This document shows, one piece after another, positions 18,133-26,569 of a DNA stretch of 64,000 nt. The first letter of the stretch is position 1. Each line of letters opens with the position of its first letter. Source of the DNA: an uncultured Prevotellaceae bacterium (GTDB taxonomy: Bacteria > Bacteroidota > Bacteroidia > Bacteroidales > UBA932); NCBI GenBank assembly GCA_947166905.1, contig CAMVFZ010000008.1:1-64000 (forward strand), given 5' to 3'. The notes beneath the pieces were generated by a model, which had not been told where the DNA came from, did not search any database, and was given only the letters and a program-made list of their open reading frames with translations. Position numbers and translations under genes: made by a program.

Positions 18133-19389
18133 ATGTTCGCCAAGATACACAGTTACTTGCTCGCCGGGCTGCTTGTAGTAGCCCTGGCGGGGGTAGCTGC
18201 AAGCTGTTCCGGCAGTAGCGGTGGTGACGAGCCCAACCCCAACCCGGACATCAAGCTCAAGCTTTTGACAGCCCCTCTGCCCGTAGATTCCTACAAGCAG
18301 ATGCTCAGCTTTGATGCCGAAGGTTCCTGGTCCCTGTCAACATCCGCAAACTGGCTGCTCCTGAGCAAAGCTACCGCCATCATCGGCGGTAACGAAGATG
18401 CTGCAGGTGCCCAAACTCTGTCCGGAGAAGGTTCTGAGGCTGTTGTGGTAATTTCCCTTGCCAACCCGGAAGAGAATTCCCGCAACGCAACCATCACCCT
18501 GAAGTGCGGTAAAAACTCCAAGGTGCTGGATGTAACGCAAAACGGAACAAAGAGCGGGGAAGTCCAGGCTGGCGGTAATGCAACTATTGCCGCAGGTTGG
18601 ATGGAGCTCCCGGCAACCAGCGCCTCAGACGGCCTGGATGCATTCACGGTCCGCTTCAGCGACAACAGCCGCAGCTACACTTTCTATTGGGACTATAACA
18701 ACCTGGTGGCAAACTGGGTGGCTTATCCGCTGAATAACGCCCTCATCGGCTCCAACATGAACCGTACAAATGCATGGTCATACTGTCCGTTGCTTCCTGC
18801 AAGCAAGCAGCAGAACGTATCCAAGGGCTACACCGCCGGCAACAACGGCTGGTATGCCCGTGGCCATCAGCTGCCGTCGGCAGACAGGTTGGGAACATTT
18901 GCCCGCAATGCTCAAACCTTCTACGGAGTTAACATGACTCCGCAGAACAATGACTTCAACGGAGCCCTCTGGGCATCGCTGGAGGGTAAGGTTCGCGAGT
19001 GGGCGAAGAAGTCATACACCGATACCCTTTATGTGGTTACCGGCTGCGTGACAACAGGCGCCAAGTACTATGTCGTTGATGCATCCAGCAGAAAGGTAAC
19101 GGTTCCTACAGCTTACTTCAAGGCGCTTCTGCTTCACGAAAAGAGCAACTCGTCCAAGTATTCATCTACCGGTGGCTATGCCGGCTGCGCCTTCTGGTTC
19201 AACCACGAAGAGTACAGCGCTTCCGGCAAGTACAACGCCTCCCTTAGCATGGATATGTCCATCTCTATCAAGGAGCTGGAGCAAAAGCTTGGCTATGAGT
19301 TGTTTACCAATCTTAAAGGTAAGGTTGGCGCAGACAAGGCAGAAACAGTAAAGACTACCAATACTGCAAAGAACAGTGGTACATTGTAA
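18133..19389 (+). CDS. Secreted DNA/RNA non-specific endonuclease lipoprotein with BACON domain
   Basis: A 418-residue lipoprotein (lipobox AASC). A BACON-like domain spans about 40-140 (WSLSTSANWLLLSKA, ending LDVTQNG). The C-terminal half is an endonuclease of the Serratia NucA/NUC1 family. It contains ARGHQLPSADR at 242-252, where His245 aligns with the catalytic base of the DRGH motif; the leading Asp is Ala here, and I recall the same variation in other Bacteroidota homologues. NMTPQNNDFNGALW at 267-280 contains the expected magnesium-binding Asn (candidate Asn276). The family cuts DNA and RNA without sequence preference. Surface location plus the neighbouring EEP protein and OB-fold lipoproteins suggest extracellular nucleic-acid digestion. 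Confidence 0.9.
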   Translation: MFAKIHSYLLAGLLVVALAGVAASCSGSSGGDEPNPNPDIKLKLLTAPLPVDSYKQMLSFDAEGSWSLSTSANWLLLSKATAIIGGNEDAAGAQTLSGEGSEAVVVISLANPEENSRNATITLKCGKNSKVLDVTQNGTKSGEVQAGGNATIAAGWMELPATSASDGLDAFTVRFSDNSRSYTFYWDYNNLVANWVAYPLNNALIGSNMNRTNAWSYCPLLPASKQQNVSKGYTAGNNGWYARGHQLPSADRLGTFARNAQTFYGVNMTPQNNDFNGALWASLEGKVREWAKKSYTDTLYVVTGCVTTGAKYYVVDASSRKVTVPTAYFKALLLHEKSNSSKYSSTGGYAGCAFWFNHEEYSASGKYNASLSMDMSISIKELEQKLGYELFTNLKGKVGADKAETVKTTNTAKNSGTL

Positions 19390-19407
19390 TTGTTAAAAAT
19401 TGTCTCT

Positions 19408-20481
19408 ATGAAGAAAGTATTATATTCTCTTGCAGTCCTTCTGGTTCTTTCTCCGCTTTGTTGCAAGGCCGGTGACAAGAAGAGCTATATCATTGGTTTC
19501 TATAACCTTGAGAACCTCTTCGACACCTACCACGACGACGGTAAGAACGACTACGAGTACCTGCCAGACGGCGCCAACGAGTGGACCGAGGCCAAGTACG
19601 CCAAGAAGCTCAAGAACATGGCCCGCGTAATACGCGCCATGAAGGACGAGAACAAGGTTTGGCATGCAATACTGGGCGTCAGCGAGATAGAGAACCGTCA
19701 CGTTCTTGAAGACCTGATTGCAGAGCCGGCTATCGCCGATGCCAACTTCCAGATTGTACACTATGACGGTCCCGACCGCCGTGGTGTAGACGTTGCGCTT
19801 CTCTACAGGCCAGAGGTTTTCCAGGTGCTTGAGAGCAAGTCCATCCCCTTTGACTTCAACAGCCAGAAGATAGAATTCTCCCTTACTAAAGAAGAGCAGG
19901 ATTACTTCCGCACACGTGATATATTAATGGTTCGCGGCATGCTTGGCGGAGAAATGTTCGCCTTCTTTGTAGCCCACCTTCCTTCAAGAATCGGTGGCAA
20001 GGGCAACGACCTTCGCAGCCGTGGCGGTGAAATCATGTACGAGGAATCCGTTCGCCTTGAGCAGGAATTCCCGGGTATCAAGATTGTCGCCATGGGCGAT
20101 ATGAACGATAACCCTACGGACGAGAGCATGGCAGTTTACATGCACGGAAAAGAGAAGATAGAGGATGTTGGTCCCGATGACTTCTTCTCTCCTTTCGTAA
20201 GCATGCTCAAGGACGGTTACGGCTCTCTTGCATATCGTGGCGAGTGGAATATCTACGATATCCTGGTATGCAACTGCAACCTTGCAAAAGCCCCCAAGGG
20301 CACCCTGCAGATCAAGCCTATAGTTAAGAAGAAATACTATGGCAGAGTCTTCCAGCAGCCCTTCATGACCCAGCAGGATGGTCCCTATGCCGGAACTCCT
20401 TTCAGGACCTTCTCCGGCGGCGCCTTCATCGGCGGCTACTCCGACCATTATCCTACTTACATCCTGGTTAGTAACAAATAG
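19408..20481 (+). CDS. Endonuclease/exonuclease/phosphatase (EEP) family protein, exported
   Basis: The signal peptide (MKKVLYSLAVLLVL...CKAG) starts at the ATG at 19408; a TTG at 19390 would only add residues before it. The 357-residue protein shows the EEP catalytic series in order: FYNLENLFD (Asn), SEIEN (metal-binding Glu), DRRGVDVALLY, AHLPSR (His), GDMNDNP (Asp/Asn) and a closing GGYSDHYP (Asp-His). EEP enzymes include DNase I-like nucleases and phosphodiesterases. It directly follows the secreted non-specific endonuclease and precedes a TonB receptor by 11 bases. Degrading oligonucleotides before uptake is therefore the likeliest role; a lipid or sugar phosphatase cannot be excluded. 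Confidence 0.88.
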   Translation: MKKVLYSLAVLLVLSPLCCKAGDKKSYIIGFYNLENLFDTYHDDGKNDYEYLPDGANEWTEAKYAKKLKNMARVIRAMKDENKVWHAILGVSEIENRHVLEDLIAEPAIADANFQIVHYDGPDRRGVDVALLYRPEVFQVLESKSIPFDFNSQKIEFSLTKEEQDYFRTRDILMVRGMLGGEMFAFFVAHLPSRIGGKGNDLRSRGGEIMYEESVRLEQEFPGIKIVAMGDMNDNPTDESMAVYMHGKEKIEDVGPDDFFSPFVSMLKDGYGSLAYRGEWNIYDILVCNCNLAKAPKGTLQIKPIVKKKYYGRVFQQPFMTQQDGPYAGTPFRTFSGGAFIGGYSDHYPTYILVSNK

Positions 20482-20492
20482 AACTTATCGAT

Positions 20493-23381
20493 ATGTACAA
20501 AAAACTGATTATGGCGCTTGCGTCTTTGCTGTGCGGAGTGAGCCTTCTGGCCCAGACTCCCACGGGAGGCGTAAAGGGTACAATAGTTAGCCGTACGGAC
20601 AACGCGGGCATAGAAAACGCCGCCATCACTGTATATCAGGGCGCCGTGGAACTTGCCGCTGCGGTTTCTGATGCCGATGGTAACTTCCAGATCGCCGGGC
20701 TGGCAAACGGCCTGTACGAGATGAAGATAGTTGCCGCCGACTACCTGGAGACCATGGTTAACTTTGCCGTAGAAGCCGGCTTAATTAAAAACATGTTCAA
20801 GCTCCGCCTTTCAAGGATCAAGGACGAGGCTTCCGACGAACTGTTTGAAGAGTTCGATTTGGATGATTCCGGTTACTCGGACAATCCTACCGTTCTCTTC
20901 GGCCAGAACGATGTGTTCAACAACATCGCCGGATACAACTTCAGTTCCGTCCGCTTCCGTGTAAGGGGATACGCTTCAGAGTCCCAGGATGTATATCTGG
21001 CAGGCGTCAAGATGAATGATGCCATCACCGGTTATTCTCCCTTCTCCCTGTGGAGCGGCCTTAACGAGGCAACAAGGACAAAATCAACCGTCAACGGTGC
21101 AGAAGTAGCAGACTTTGGCTTCGGTGGTTACAACGGAATTACCAATATCCCTGCAAATGCAAGCAACGTCCGTAAGGGCTGGCGTGGAAGCGTGCTTACT
21201 AACAGCGCGATGTACCGCCTTCGTCTTATGATGACCTATGCTTCAGGCCCTCAGGACAACGGCTGGTCATACGCATTCAACGTATCCGCCCGTCTTGGTG
21301 GCAACGACTGGATTAAGGGTGTGTTCTACCGTTCCTTCGCATACTATTTTGCAGCTGAGAAGCAGTTTGACGATGTTCATAAACTGGGCTTCGTATTCAT
21401 GGGTACTCCCGGTGCCCGCGGTGCGCAGAACGCTTCTACCCAGGAGGTTTACGACTTGCTGGGCGACAATATGTACAACTCCAACTGGGGATACCAGAAC
21501 GGAAAGATCCGCAACAGCCGTGTGCGTCTGACCCACGAGCCTATCGCAATCCTCCGCTATGACTTCACCCCCAGCCAGGACTTCAGCCTGGGCGCAACCC
21601 TTCTTTACCGCTTTGGTAAGAATGGCTACACCGCCCTTGACTGGTACGATGCCGCCGACCCGCGTCCGGACTACTACCGCAACCTCCCCAGCTACTACTG
21701 GAACGACAACGAAGACCTTAACCGTCTGAACAAGTCCAAGGCCATGTGGGCAACCGATGCATGGCAGATGGATCTGGACAACATCGCCCATATCAATTGG
21801 GACAGGATGTACACGGTTAACCAGTTGAATGTAGTAGACGGTGAAAAACGCTCCAAGTACGTTCTTGAAGAGCGCCGCACAGACCAGAGGGACCTCAACT
21901 TCGTCCTCAATGGCAAGTGGCGTGCAGCCAAGTGGCTCACCGTTACCGGCGGCCTTGACGCAAAGGTAAACCGCACAGAGTACTACAAGATTCTGAACGA
22001 CCTCCTTGGCGGTGACTACTATGTAGACGTGGACAGCTTCGCAGAGCGCGACTTCTCCTCTTCTCCTACCATGACGCAGAACAACCTGGATTACTTCCTC
22101 CAGTACGGCACTGCTCCCAAGGTATACAAGGGCGACAAGTATGGCTACGACTACTACGCACAGATCCGCAAGTTTAACGGCTGGCTTGCCACCAAGTTTG
22201 CCATCGGCAACTTCCAGGCAACCTTCGCAGGCCGCGTAGGCTACAATGCCATGTGGCGTGAGGGCCTTGTACGCAAGGGTCTCTTCCCTGGCCTTAACGA
22301 CGTTGGCGGTGTAATTACCTATAATGGTCAGGTAATCACCACTTACGACAGCGACGGCATGCCCGTAACTTCTTACGGCAAGTCAAAGGTAGAAGACTTT
22401 GTTACCTATGCTGGCAAGGTTAACCTTGAATATGTAATCAAGGGAGGCCATCGCTTCTATGCAAATGCCGGCTACTTTAAGGACGCCCCCAACTTCAACC
22501 AGATCTTCGTTTCTCCCAGAACCAGAAATACTATCGTTCCGGAAGTTTCCAAGATCAAGACAATTACCGGAGACGTCAACTATCAGTATTCCAATGCCGG
22601 ATACAACTTCCGCATTACCGGATACTATACTGAGATATCGGACCAGACCAAGGTTATGAGCTTCTACGATGATGCCCAGAATACCTTCACCAACTTTGCA
22701 ATGAGCGGCATCGACCAGCGCCACATGGGCGTTGAGATGGGCTTCAAGGTTCCTACTCCTATCAACAGCCTGTCTCTCCAGGGTGTTGTCAGCTGGGGTG
22801 ATTTCATCTACACATCCAACCCTAAGATGTATCAGACCTACGATAACGACGCTTCTATCGTAGAAGAGACCTGGGGCGTGACCATCCCTTATTGGAAGAG
22901 CCATCCGGACAAGAACGGCAAGACCCAGAAGCACTATGTTGCAGGTTCACCGCAGTTCGCAGCCAGCGTAGGCCTTAACTGGAACTACAAGTATTGGTTT
23001 GTTGATGCCGATGTAGACTACTTTGACAAGGCTTACCTTGACATGAACCCTCTGTACCGTACCGATATGGCAACGGCCGGCGGCGACAAGGTTGCAACCC
23101 TTGAAGAGGTTGATTACATGGCTTCCCAGGAGAAGTTCGACGCAGTTTATCTGGTTAACCTCTCAGTTGGTAAATCATGGTACATCAAGCGTAAATATCA
23201 GCTTGGCTTCTCGCTCAACGTCAAGAACCTTCTCAACAAGAAGAACGTCAAGACCGGCGGTTATGAGCAGACCCGTCTGGTTGACAACACCGTCAACAAG
23301 GACAGGTATTACAGGTTTGATTCCAAGTACTTCTACAACAGCGGAATCAATTACATGTTGAACATTTATTTCAGATTCTAA
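20493..23381 (+). CDS. TonB-dependent receptor with carboxypeptidase-like N-terminal domain
   Basis: An outer-membrane receptor of 962 residues. It has a signal peptide ending LLAQ, a carboxypeptidase-like regulatory domain at about 25-110 (GGVKGTIVSRTDNAGIENAA, DADGNFQIAGLANGLYEM), and a plug with VRFRVRGYASESQDVYLAGVK. The barrel has many aromatic strands and ends YMLNIYFRF with a terminal Phe. It differs from the two Oar-like receptors and from SusC. The DUF5689 lipoprotein gene starts four bases after its stop and may encode a partner in the way SusD partners SusC. Position in the nuclease operon suggests import of nucleic-acid breakdown products; the ligand is inferred, not seen. Confidence 0.9.
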   Translation: MYKKLIMALASLLCGVSLLAQTPTGGVKGTIVSRTDNAGIENAAITVYQGAVELAAAVSDADGNFQIAGLANGLYEMKIVAADYLETMVNFAVEAGLIKNMFKLRLSRIKDEASDELFEEFDLDDSGYSDNPTVLFGQNDVFNNIAGYNFSSVRFRVRGYASESQDVYLAGVKMNDAITGYSPFSLWSGLNEATRTKSTVNGAEVADFGFGGYNGITNIPANASNVRKGWRGSVLTNSAMYRLRLMMTYASGPQDNGWSYAFNVSARLGGNDWIKGVFYRSFAYYFAAEKQFDDVHKLGFVFMGTPGARGAQNASTQEVYDLLGDNMYNSNWGYQNGKIRNSRVRLTHEPIAILRYDFTPSQDFSLGATLLYRFGKNGYTALDWYDAADPRPDYYRNLPSYYWNDNEDLNRLNKSKAMWATDAWQMDLDNIAHINWDRMYTVNQLNVVDGEKRSKYVLEERRTDQRDLNFVLNGKWRAAKWLTVTGGLDAKVNRTEYYKILNDLLGGDYYVDVDSFAERDFSSSPTMTQNNLDYFLQYGTAPKVYKGDKYGYDYYAQIRKFNGWLATKFAIGNFQATFAGRVGYNAMWREGLVRKGLFPGLNDVGGVITYNGQVITTYDSDGMPVTSYGKSKVEDFVTYAGKVNLEYVIKGGHRFYANAGYFKDAPNFNQIFVSPRTRNTIVPEVSKIKTITGDVNYQYSNAGYNFRITGYYTEISDQTKVMSFYDDAQNTFTNFAMSGIDQRHMGVEMGFKVPTPINSLSLQGVVSWGDFIYTSNPKMYQTYDNDASIVEETWGVTIPYWKSHPDKNGKTQKHYVAGSPQFAASVGLNWNYKYWFVDADVDYFDKAYLDMNPLYRTDMATAGGDKVATLEEVDYMASQEKFDAVYLVNLSVGKSWYIKRKYQLGFSLNVKNLLNKKNVKTGGYEQTRLVDNTVNKDRYYRFDSKYFYNSGINYMLNIYFRF

Positions 23382-23385
23382 GGCT

Positions 23386-24498
23386 ATGAGAAAGTTATTA
23401 TTTGCAATTTCAGTGGCAGCAGTTGCCGCACTGACTTCTTGCTCAGAGTGGGAGCCTGTAGTAAATGTCAATTACGACAACGTAGACGTAGCTACTCCGG
23501 TTACTCTGGACGTAAACTGCACCATCGCGCAGCTTAAGGCCATGTACAGCAAGATAGGCAACCCTATCAAGATTGACGACGACCTTATCATCGGCGGTCA
23601 GGTTTGCTCTGAAGACCGTTCCGGAAATATCTACAAGAGCCTTTACATTCAGGACGCCACCGGCGGTATTGAACTCAAGATAGGCAAGGGCCAGTTGTAC
23701 AACGACTACAAGCCCGGCCAGTGGGTATATGTAAAATGCGAGGGCCTTACCCTTGGCAACTACAGCGGTATGCTGCAGCTTGGCTACGGCCGTAACAAGA
23801 AGGCCAGCGGCGAGGAATCAGGTACCAACGAAGACGGAGAGAATGCCGATGATTACGAGACTACCTACATCGATGTCCAGTACATCATCGACACCCACAT
23901 CTTCAAAGGCAAGGTAGACAGCCCCGTTACTCCTAAGGTACTTACCGAGGACGATTTGAAGGCCAACCTTTCTGCCCGTCATCCCAGCGGCGCCGTTATG
24001 GCCCAGCAGGGTCCTGACTTCGGTACCCTTGTAACCCTCAAGGGCCTGAAGTATGGCAAAGAGGTGTTCGCCCTCCTTTATCCGGATCCGGATCAGGCAC
24101 ATGACAAGGATCATTCTTCCAACCGTGTATTCCTCTCAGAGGCTACCTGGAACATCACTACCTGGGCGCTTACCAAGCAGGGTATGATCAAGCATCTGCA
24201 GGCAGGCGACTTTGACGATGCTTCCACCGGTGACAACGCCCACAAGGTTAAGGAAGCCGACCTCAAGGCCCTTATGATCCGCAAGGCAAACGCTTATGCA
24301 GTAAGCCAGTACTTCAAGCTTGGAGGGACTGTCGTACAGGTTCGTACCAGCGGCTTCGCCCGTTTTGCAGATTCAGAGATGGATCCTGCAATTCTTGACG
24401 GCACAGCCACGATTGACGTTACCGGCATCCTGTGTAATTACAACGGAGCAATCCAGTTTACACTAATCGACGAGGATAGCGTTGTTATAAACAAGTAA
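23386..24498 (+). CDS. DUF5689-type OB-fold lipoprotein
   Basis: A 370-residue lipoprotein (lipobox LTSC, Cys about 19). Residues about 40-130 carry the DUF5689 signature: TIAQLKAMYSK, DDDLIIGGQVCSEDRSGNIYKSLYIQD, GGIELKIGKGQLY, then GQWVYVKCEGLTLGNYSG. This is an OB-fold arrangement. An acidic insert (about 143-160) and a C-terminal half follow, with a second OB-like strand set at its end (GTVVQVRTSG, ATIDVTGILCNYNGAIQFTLID). DUF5689 proteins in Bacteroidota often sit beside TonB receptors and nucleases, as here. It is the last gene of the operon. Likely function is binding a substrate at the cell surface for the adjacent receptor; no catalytic motif was recognised. Confidence 0.85.
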   Translation: MRKLLFAISVAAVAALTSCSEWEPVVNVNYDNVDVATPVTLDVNCTIAQLKAMYSKIGNPIKIDDDLIIGGQVCSEDRSGNIYKSLYIQDATGGIELKIGKGQLYNDYKPGQWVYVKCEGLTLGNYSGMLQLGYGRNKKASGEESGTNEDGENADDYETTYIDVQYIIDTHIFKGKVDSPVTPKVLTEDDLKANLSARHPSGAVMAQQGPDFGTLVTLKGLKYGKEVFALLYPDPDQAHDKDHSSNRVFLSEATWNITTWALTKQGMIKHLQAGDFDDASTGDNAHKVKEADLKALMIRKANAYAVSQYFKLGGTVVQVRTSGFARFADSEMDPAILDGTATIDVTGILCNYNGAIQFTLIDEDSVVINK

Positions 24499-24505
24499 TC
24501 AATAA

Positions 24506-24530
24506 AAGGCCGGCTCATGAAGCCGGCCTT
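24506..24530. terminator. Perfect 10-bp hairpin between the operon and the M3 peptidase gene
   Basis: AAGGCCGGCT (24506-24515) pairs perfectly with AGCCGGCCTT (24521-24530) across a five-base loop. On the plus strand it is followed by AATATAG rather than a T-run. On the minus strand it is followed by TTTTATTG. It ends 11 bases before the next start codon, so it may end or weaken read-through from the upstream operon, or shape the 5' end of the peptidase mRNA. Confidence 0.65.
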
Positions 24531-24541
24531 AATATAGTATC

Positions 24542-26566
24542 ATGAAAAAATTACCAATCCTTATTGCAGCAATGGCAGCAGTAGCTTGCACCACTACAAG
24601 AACCAATCCTTTCATGGAGGAGTGGAACACCCCTTACGGAACCCCTCCCTTTGACAAAATCCAGATATCGGACTATAAACCCGCAATGCTCCAGGGTATA
24701 GAGGAGCAGAAGGCCGACATCCAGGCCATCATCGGCAATGCAGAGGCCCCTACATTTGAGAATACCGTTGCCGCACTGGACCGTTCCGGTGCCCTCCTTT
24801 CCAAGGTGACAGGCGTATTCTACAATATTGCGGAGTCCGATGCTACGGAGGAAATCAACGCCATCATGGAGGAAATGACCCCCATTATGAGCGCCGCCAG
24901 CGACGAGATTTACATGAATGCCGATCTTTTTGCCCGCGTCAAGGCCGTATATGAGAATATGGAGGGTCTTACCCGCGAGCAGCAGATGGTAACGGAGAAG
25001 GTTTACAGAGCCTTTGTAAAGAATGGTATCGGACTGGACGAGGCCGGACAGGCTCGCTTCAAGGAGATTAATTCCCGCCTGGCACAGCTCAGCCAGCAGT
25101 TCGGCAACAACCTGCTTGCAGAGAACAACGCCTTCCGCGACAGCATCGGCGTAACTGTTTCCCAGTACTCTGACTTCATGTCTTCATGCCCGGACCGCTC
25201 CCTGCGCAAAAAGGCTTTCTTGGCCTACTCTTCCCGCGGCAACAATGGCAACGACAAGGATAACAACGCCATCGTACTGGAGATAATGAAACTGCGCACA
25301 GAGCAGGCCCAGTTGCTGGGTTATCCCAATTCTGCAGCCTACCTGCTGGATGGCAAGATGGCCGGCAACAGCGAAACCGTAGACAAGTTCCTTGCAGAGA
25401 TTTTTGCAGCCGCTATGGCTAAGGCCAAAGAAGAGAAGGCCGACATGCAGAAGGTTATGGACGATGATATCAAGGCCGGTTATCTGCCCGAAGGCTCCAA
25501 GATAGAGCCTTGGGACTGGTTCTTTTATGCAGAGAAGGTTCGCAAAATCAAGTACGATCTTGACGAGGAGCAGACCAAGCCTTACTTCCAGGCCGACAGC
25601 GTAATGAAGGGTGTTTTCTACGCAGCTCACAAGATTTATGGCATTGATATCGTTGAGGCTCCCGAGGTTCAGGTTTACAATCCGGCAGTCAAGGCTTATA
25701 AGATCTGCGATGCCGATGGTTCCCTTCTGGGTATCTTCTACCGCGACTACTACACCCGCGACACCAAGCGCGGCGGTGCGTGGATGAACAACTTCCGCGA
25801 GCAGTACGTAGACGCTGCAGGAAACGACGTACGTCCTATTATCGTTAACGTTTGCAACTTCCCTCCGGCAACTGAAGAGCAGCCCTCACTCCTTACCATC
25901 GACCAGGTTCAGACTGCTTTCCACGAGTTTGGCCACGCCCTTCACGGCTTCCTTACAAAGTGCCACTATCAGGCTGTAAGCGGTACCGGCGTTGCACGTG
26001 ACTTCGTAGAGATGTTCTCACAGTTCAACGAGCACTGGGCTTTCCAGAAAGAGATCCTTTCTAACTATGCCAACAATTACAAGACCGGCGAGACCATCCC
26101 GGACGAGCTTGTAGAGAAGATTGGCAATGCGCTTAAGTTCAACATGGGCTTTATGACCGGTGAGCTTTGCGCCGCCTCTATTCTTGATATGAAGTGGCAC
26201 GAGCTTTCTGCAGAAGAGCTGGCTAAGTTTACAGACGCCCAGAGCATCCGCGACTTTGAGGTTAAGGTTTGCAAGGAGATGGGTCTTATCGATGAGATTA
26301 TCCCTCGTTACCGCACAACCTACTTCAACCACATCTTCAACAGCGGCTACAGCGCAGGTTACTATAGCTACCTTTGGGCAGAAGTACTTGATACCGATGC
26401 ATTTGAGTTCTTCCAGAAGAACGGCATTTACAACCCTGAGGTTGCCAAGTCCTTCCGCCAGACCTTCCTTGAGAAGGGCGGTAGCGAGGAGCCTATGACC
26501 CTCTTCCGCACGTTCAAGGGTAGCGATCCCGACCCGGGCGCCCTGCTTCGTAACAGAGGTTTGTAG
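24542..26566 (+). CDS. dcp: M3-family zinc oligopeptidase (peptidyl-dipeptidase Dcp-like), lipoprotein
   Basis: A metallopeptidase of 674 residues. HEFGHALH at 461-468 supplies two His zinc ligands and the catalytic Glu; the third ligand is the Glu of DFVEMFSQ about 25 residues on. The size and the opening NPFMEEWNTPYGTPPFDKI are typical of Bacteroidota peptidyl-dipeptidases, which release dipeptides from the C-terminus of short peptides. A signal sequence with a Cys (AVACTTT, Cys about 16) suggests a lipoprotein in the periplasm. The gene has a hairpin upstream and converges with the S41 protease gene; the two stops are only three bases apart. Confidence 0.92.
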   Translation: MKKLPILIAAMAAVACTTTRTNPFMEEWNTPYGTPPFDKIQISDYKPAMLQGIEEQKADIQAIIGNAEAPTFENTVAALDRSGALLSKVTGVFYNIAESDATEEINAIMEEMTPIMSAASDEIYMNADLFARVKAVYENMEGLTREQQMVTEKVYRAFVKNGIGLDEAGQARFKEINSRLAQLSQQFGNNLLAENNAFRDSIGVTVSQYSDFMSSCPDRSLRKKAFLAYSSRGNNGNDKDNNAIVLEIMKLRTEQAQLLGYPNSAAYLLDGKMAGNSETVDKFLAEIFAAAMAKAKEEKADMQKVMDDDIKAGYLPEGSKIEPWDWFFYAEKVRKIKYDLDEEQTKPYFQADSVMKGVFYAAHKIYGIDIVEAPEVQVYNPAVKAYKICDADGSLLGIFYRDYYTRDTKRGGAWMNNFREQYVDAAGNDVRPIIVNVCNFPPATEEQPSLLTIDQVQTAFHEFGHALHGFLTKCHYQAVSGTGVARDFVEMFSQFNEHWAFQKEILSNYANNYKTGETIPDELVEKIGNALKFNMGFMTGELCAASILDMKWHELSAEELAKFTDAQSIRDFEVKVCKEMGLIDEIIPRYRTTYFNHIFNSGYSAGYYSYLWAEVLDTDAFEFFQKNGIYNPEVAKSFRQTFLEKGGSEEPMTLFRTFKGSDPDPGALLRNRGL

Positions 26567-26569
26567 AGG

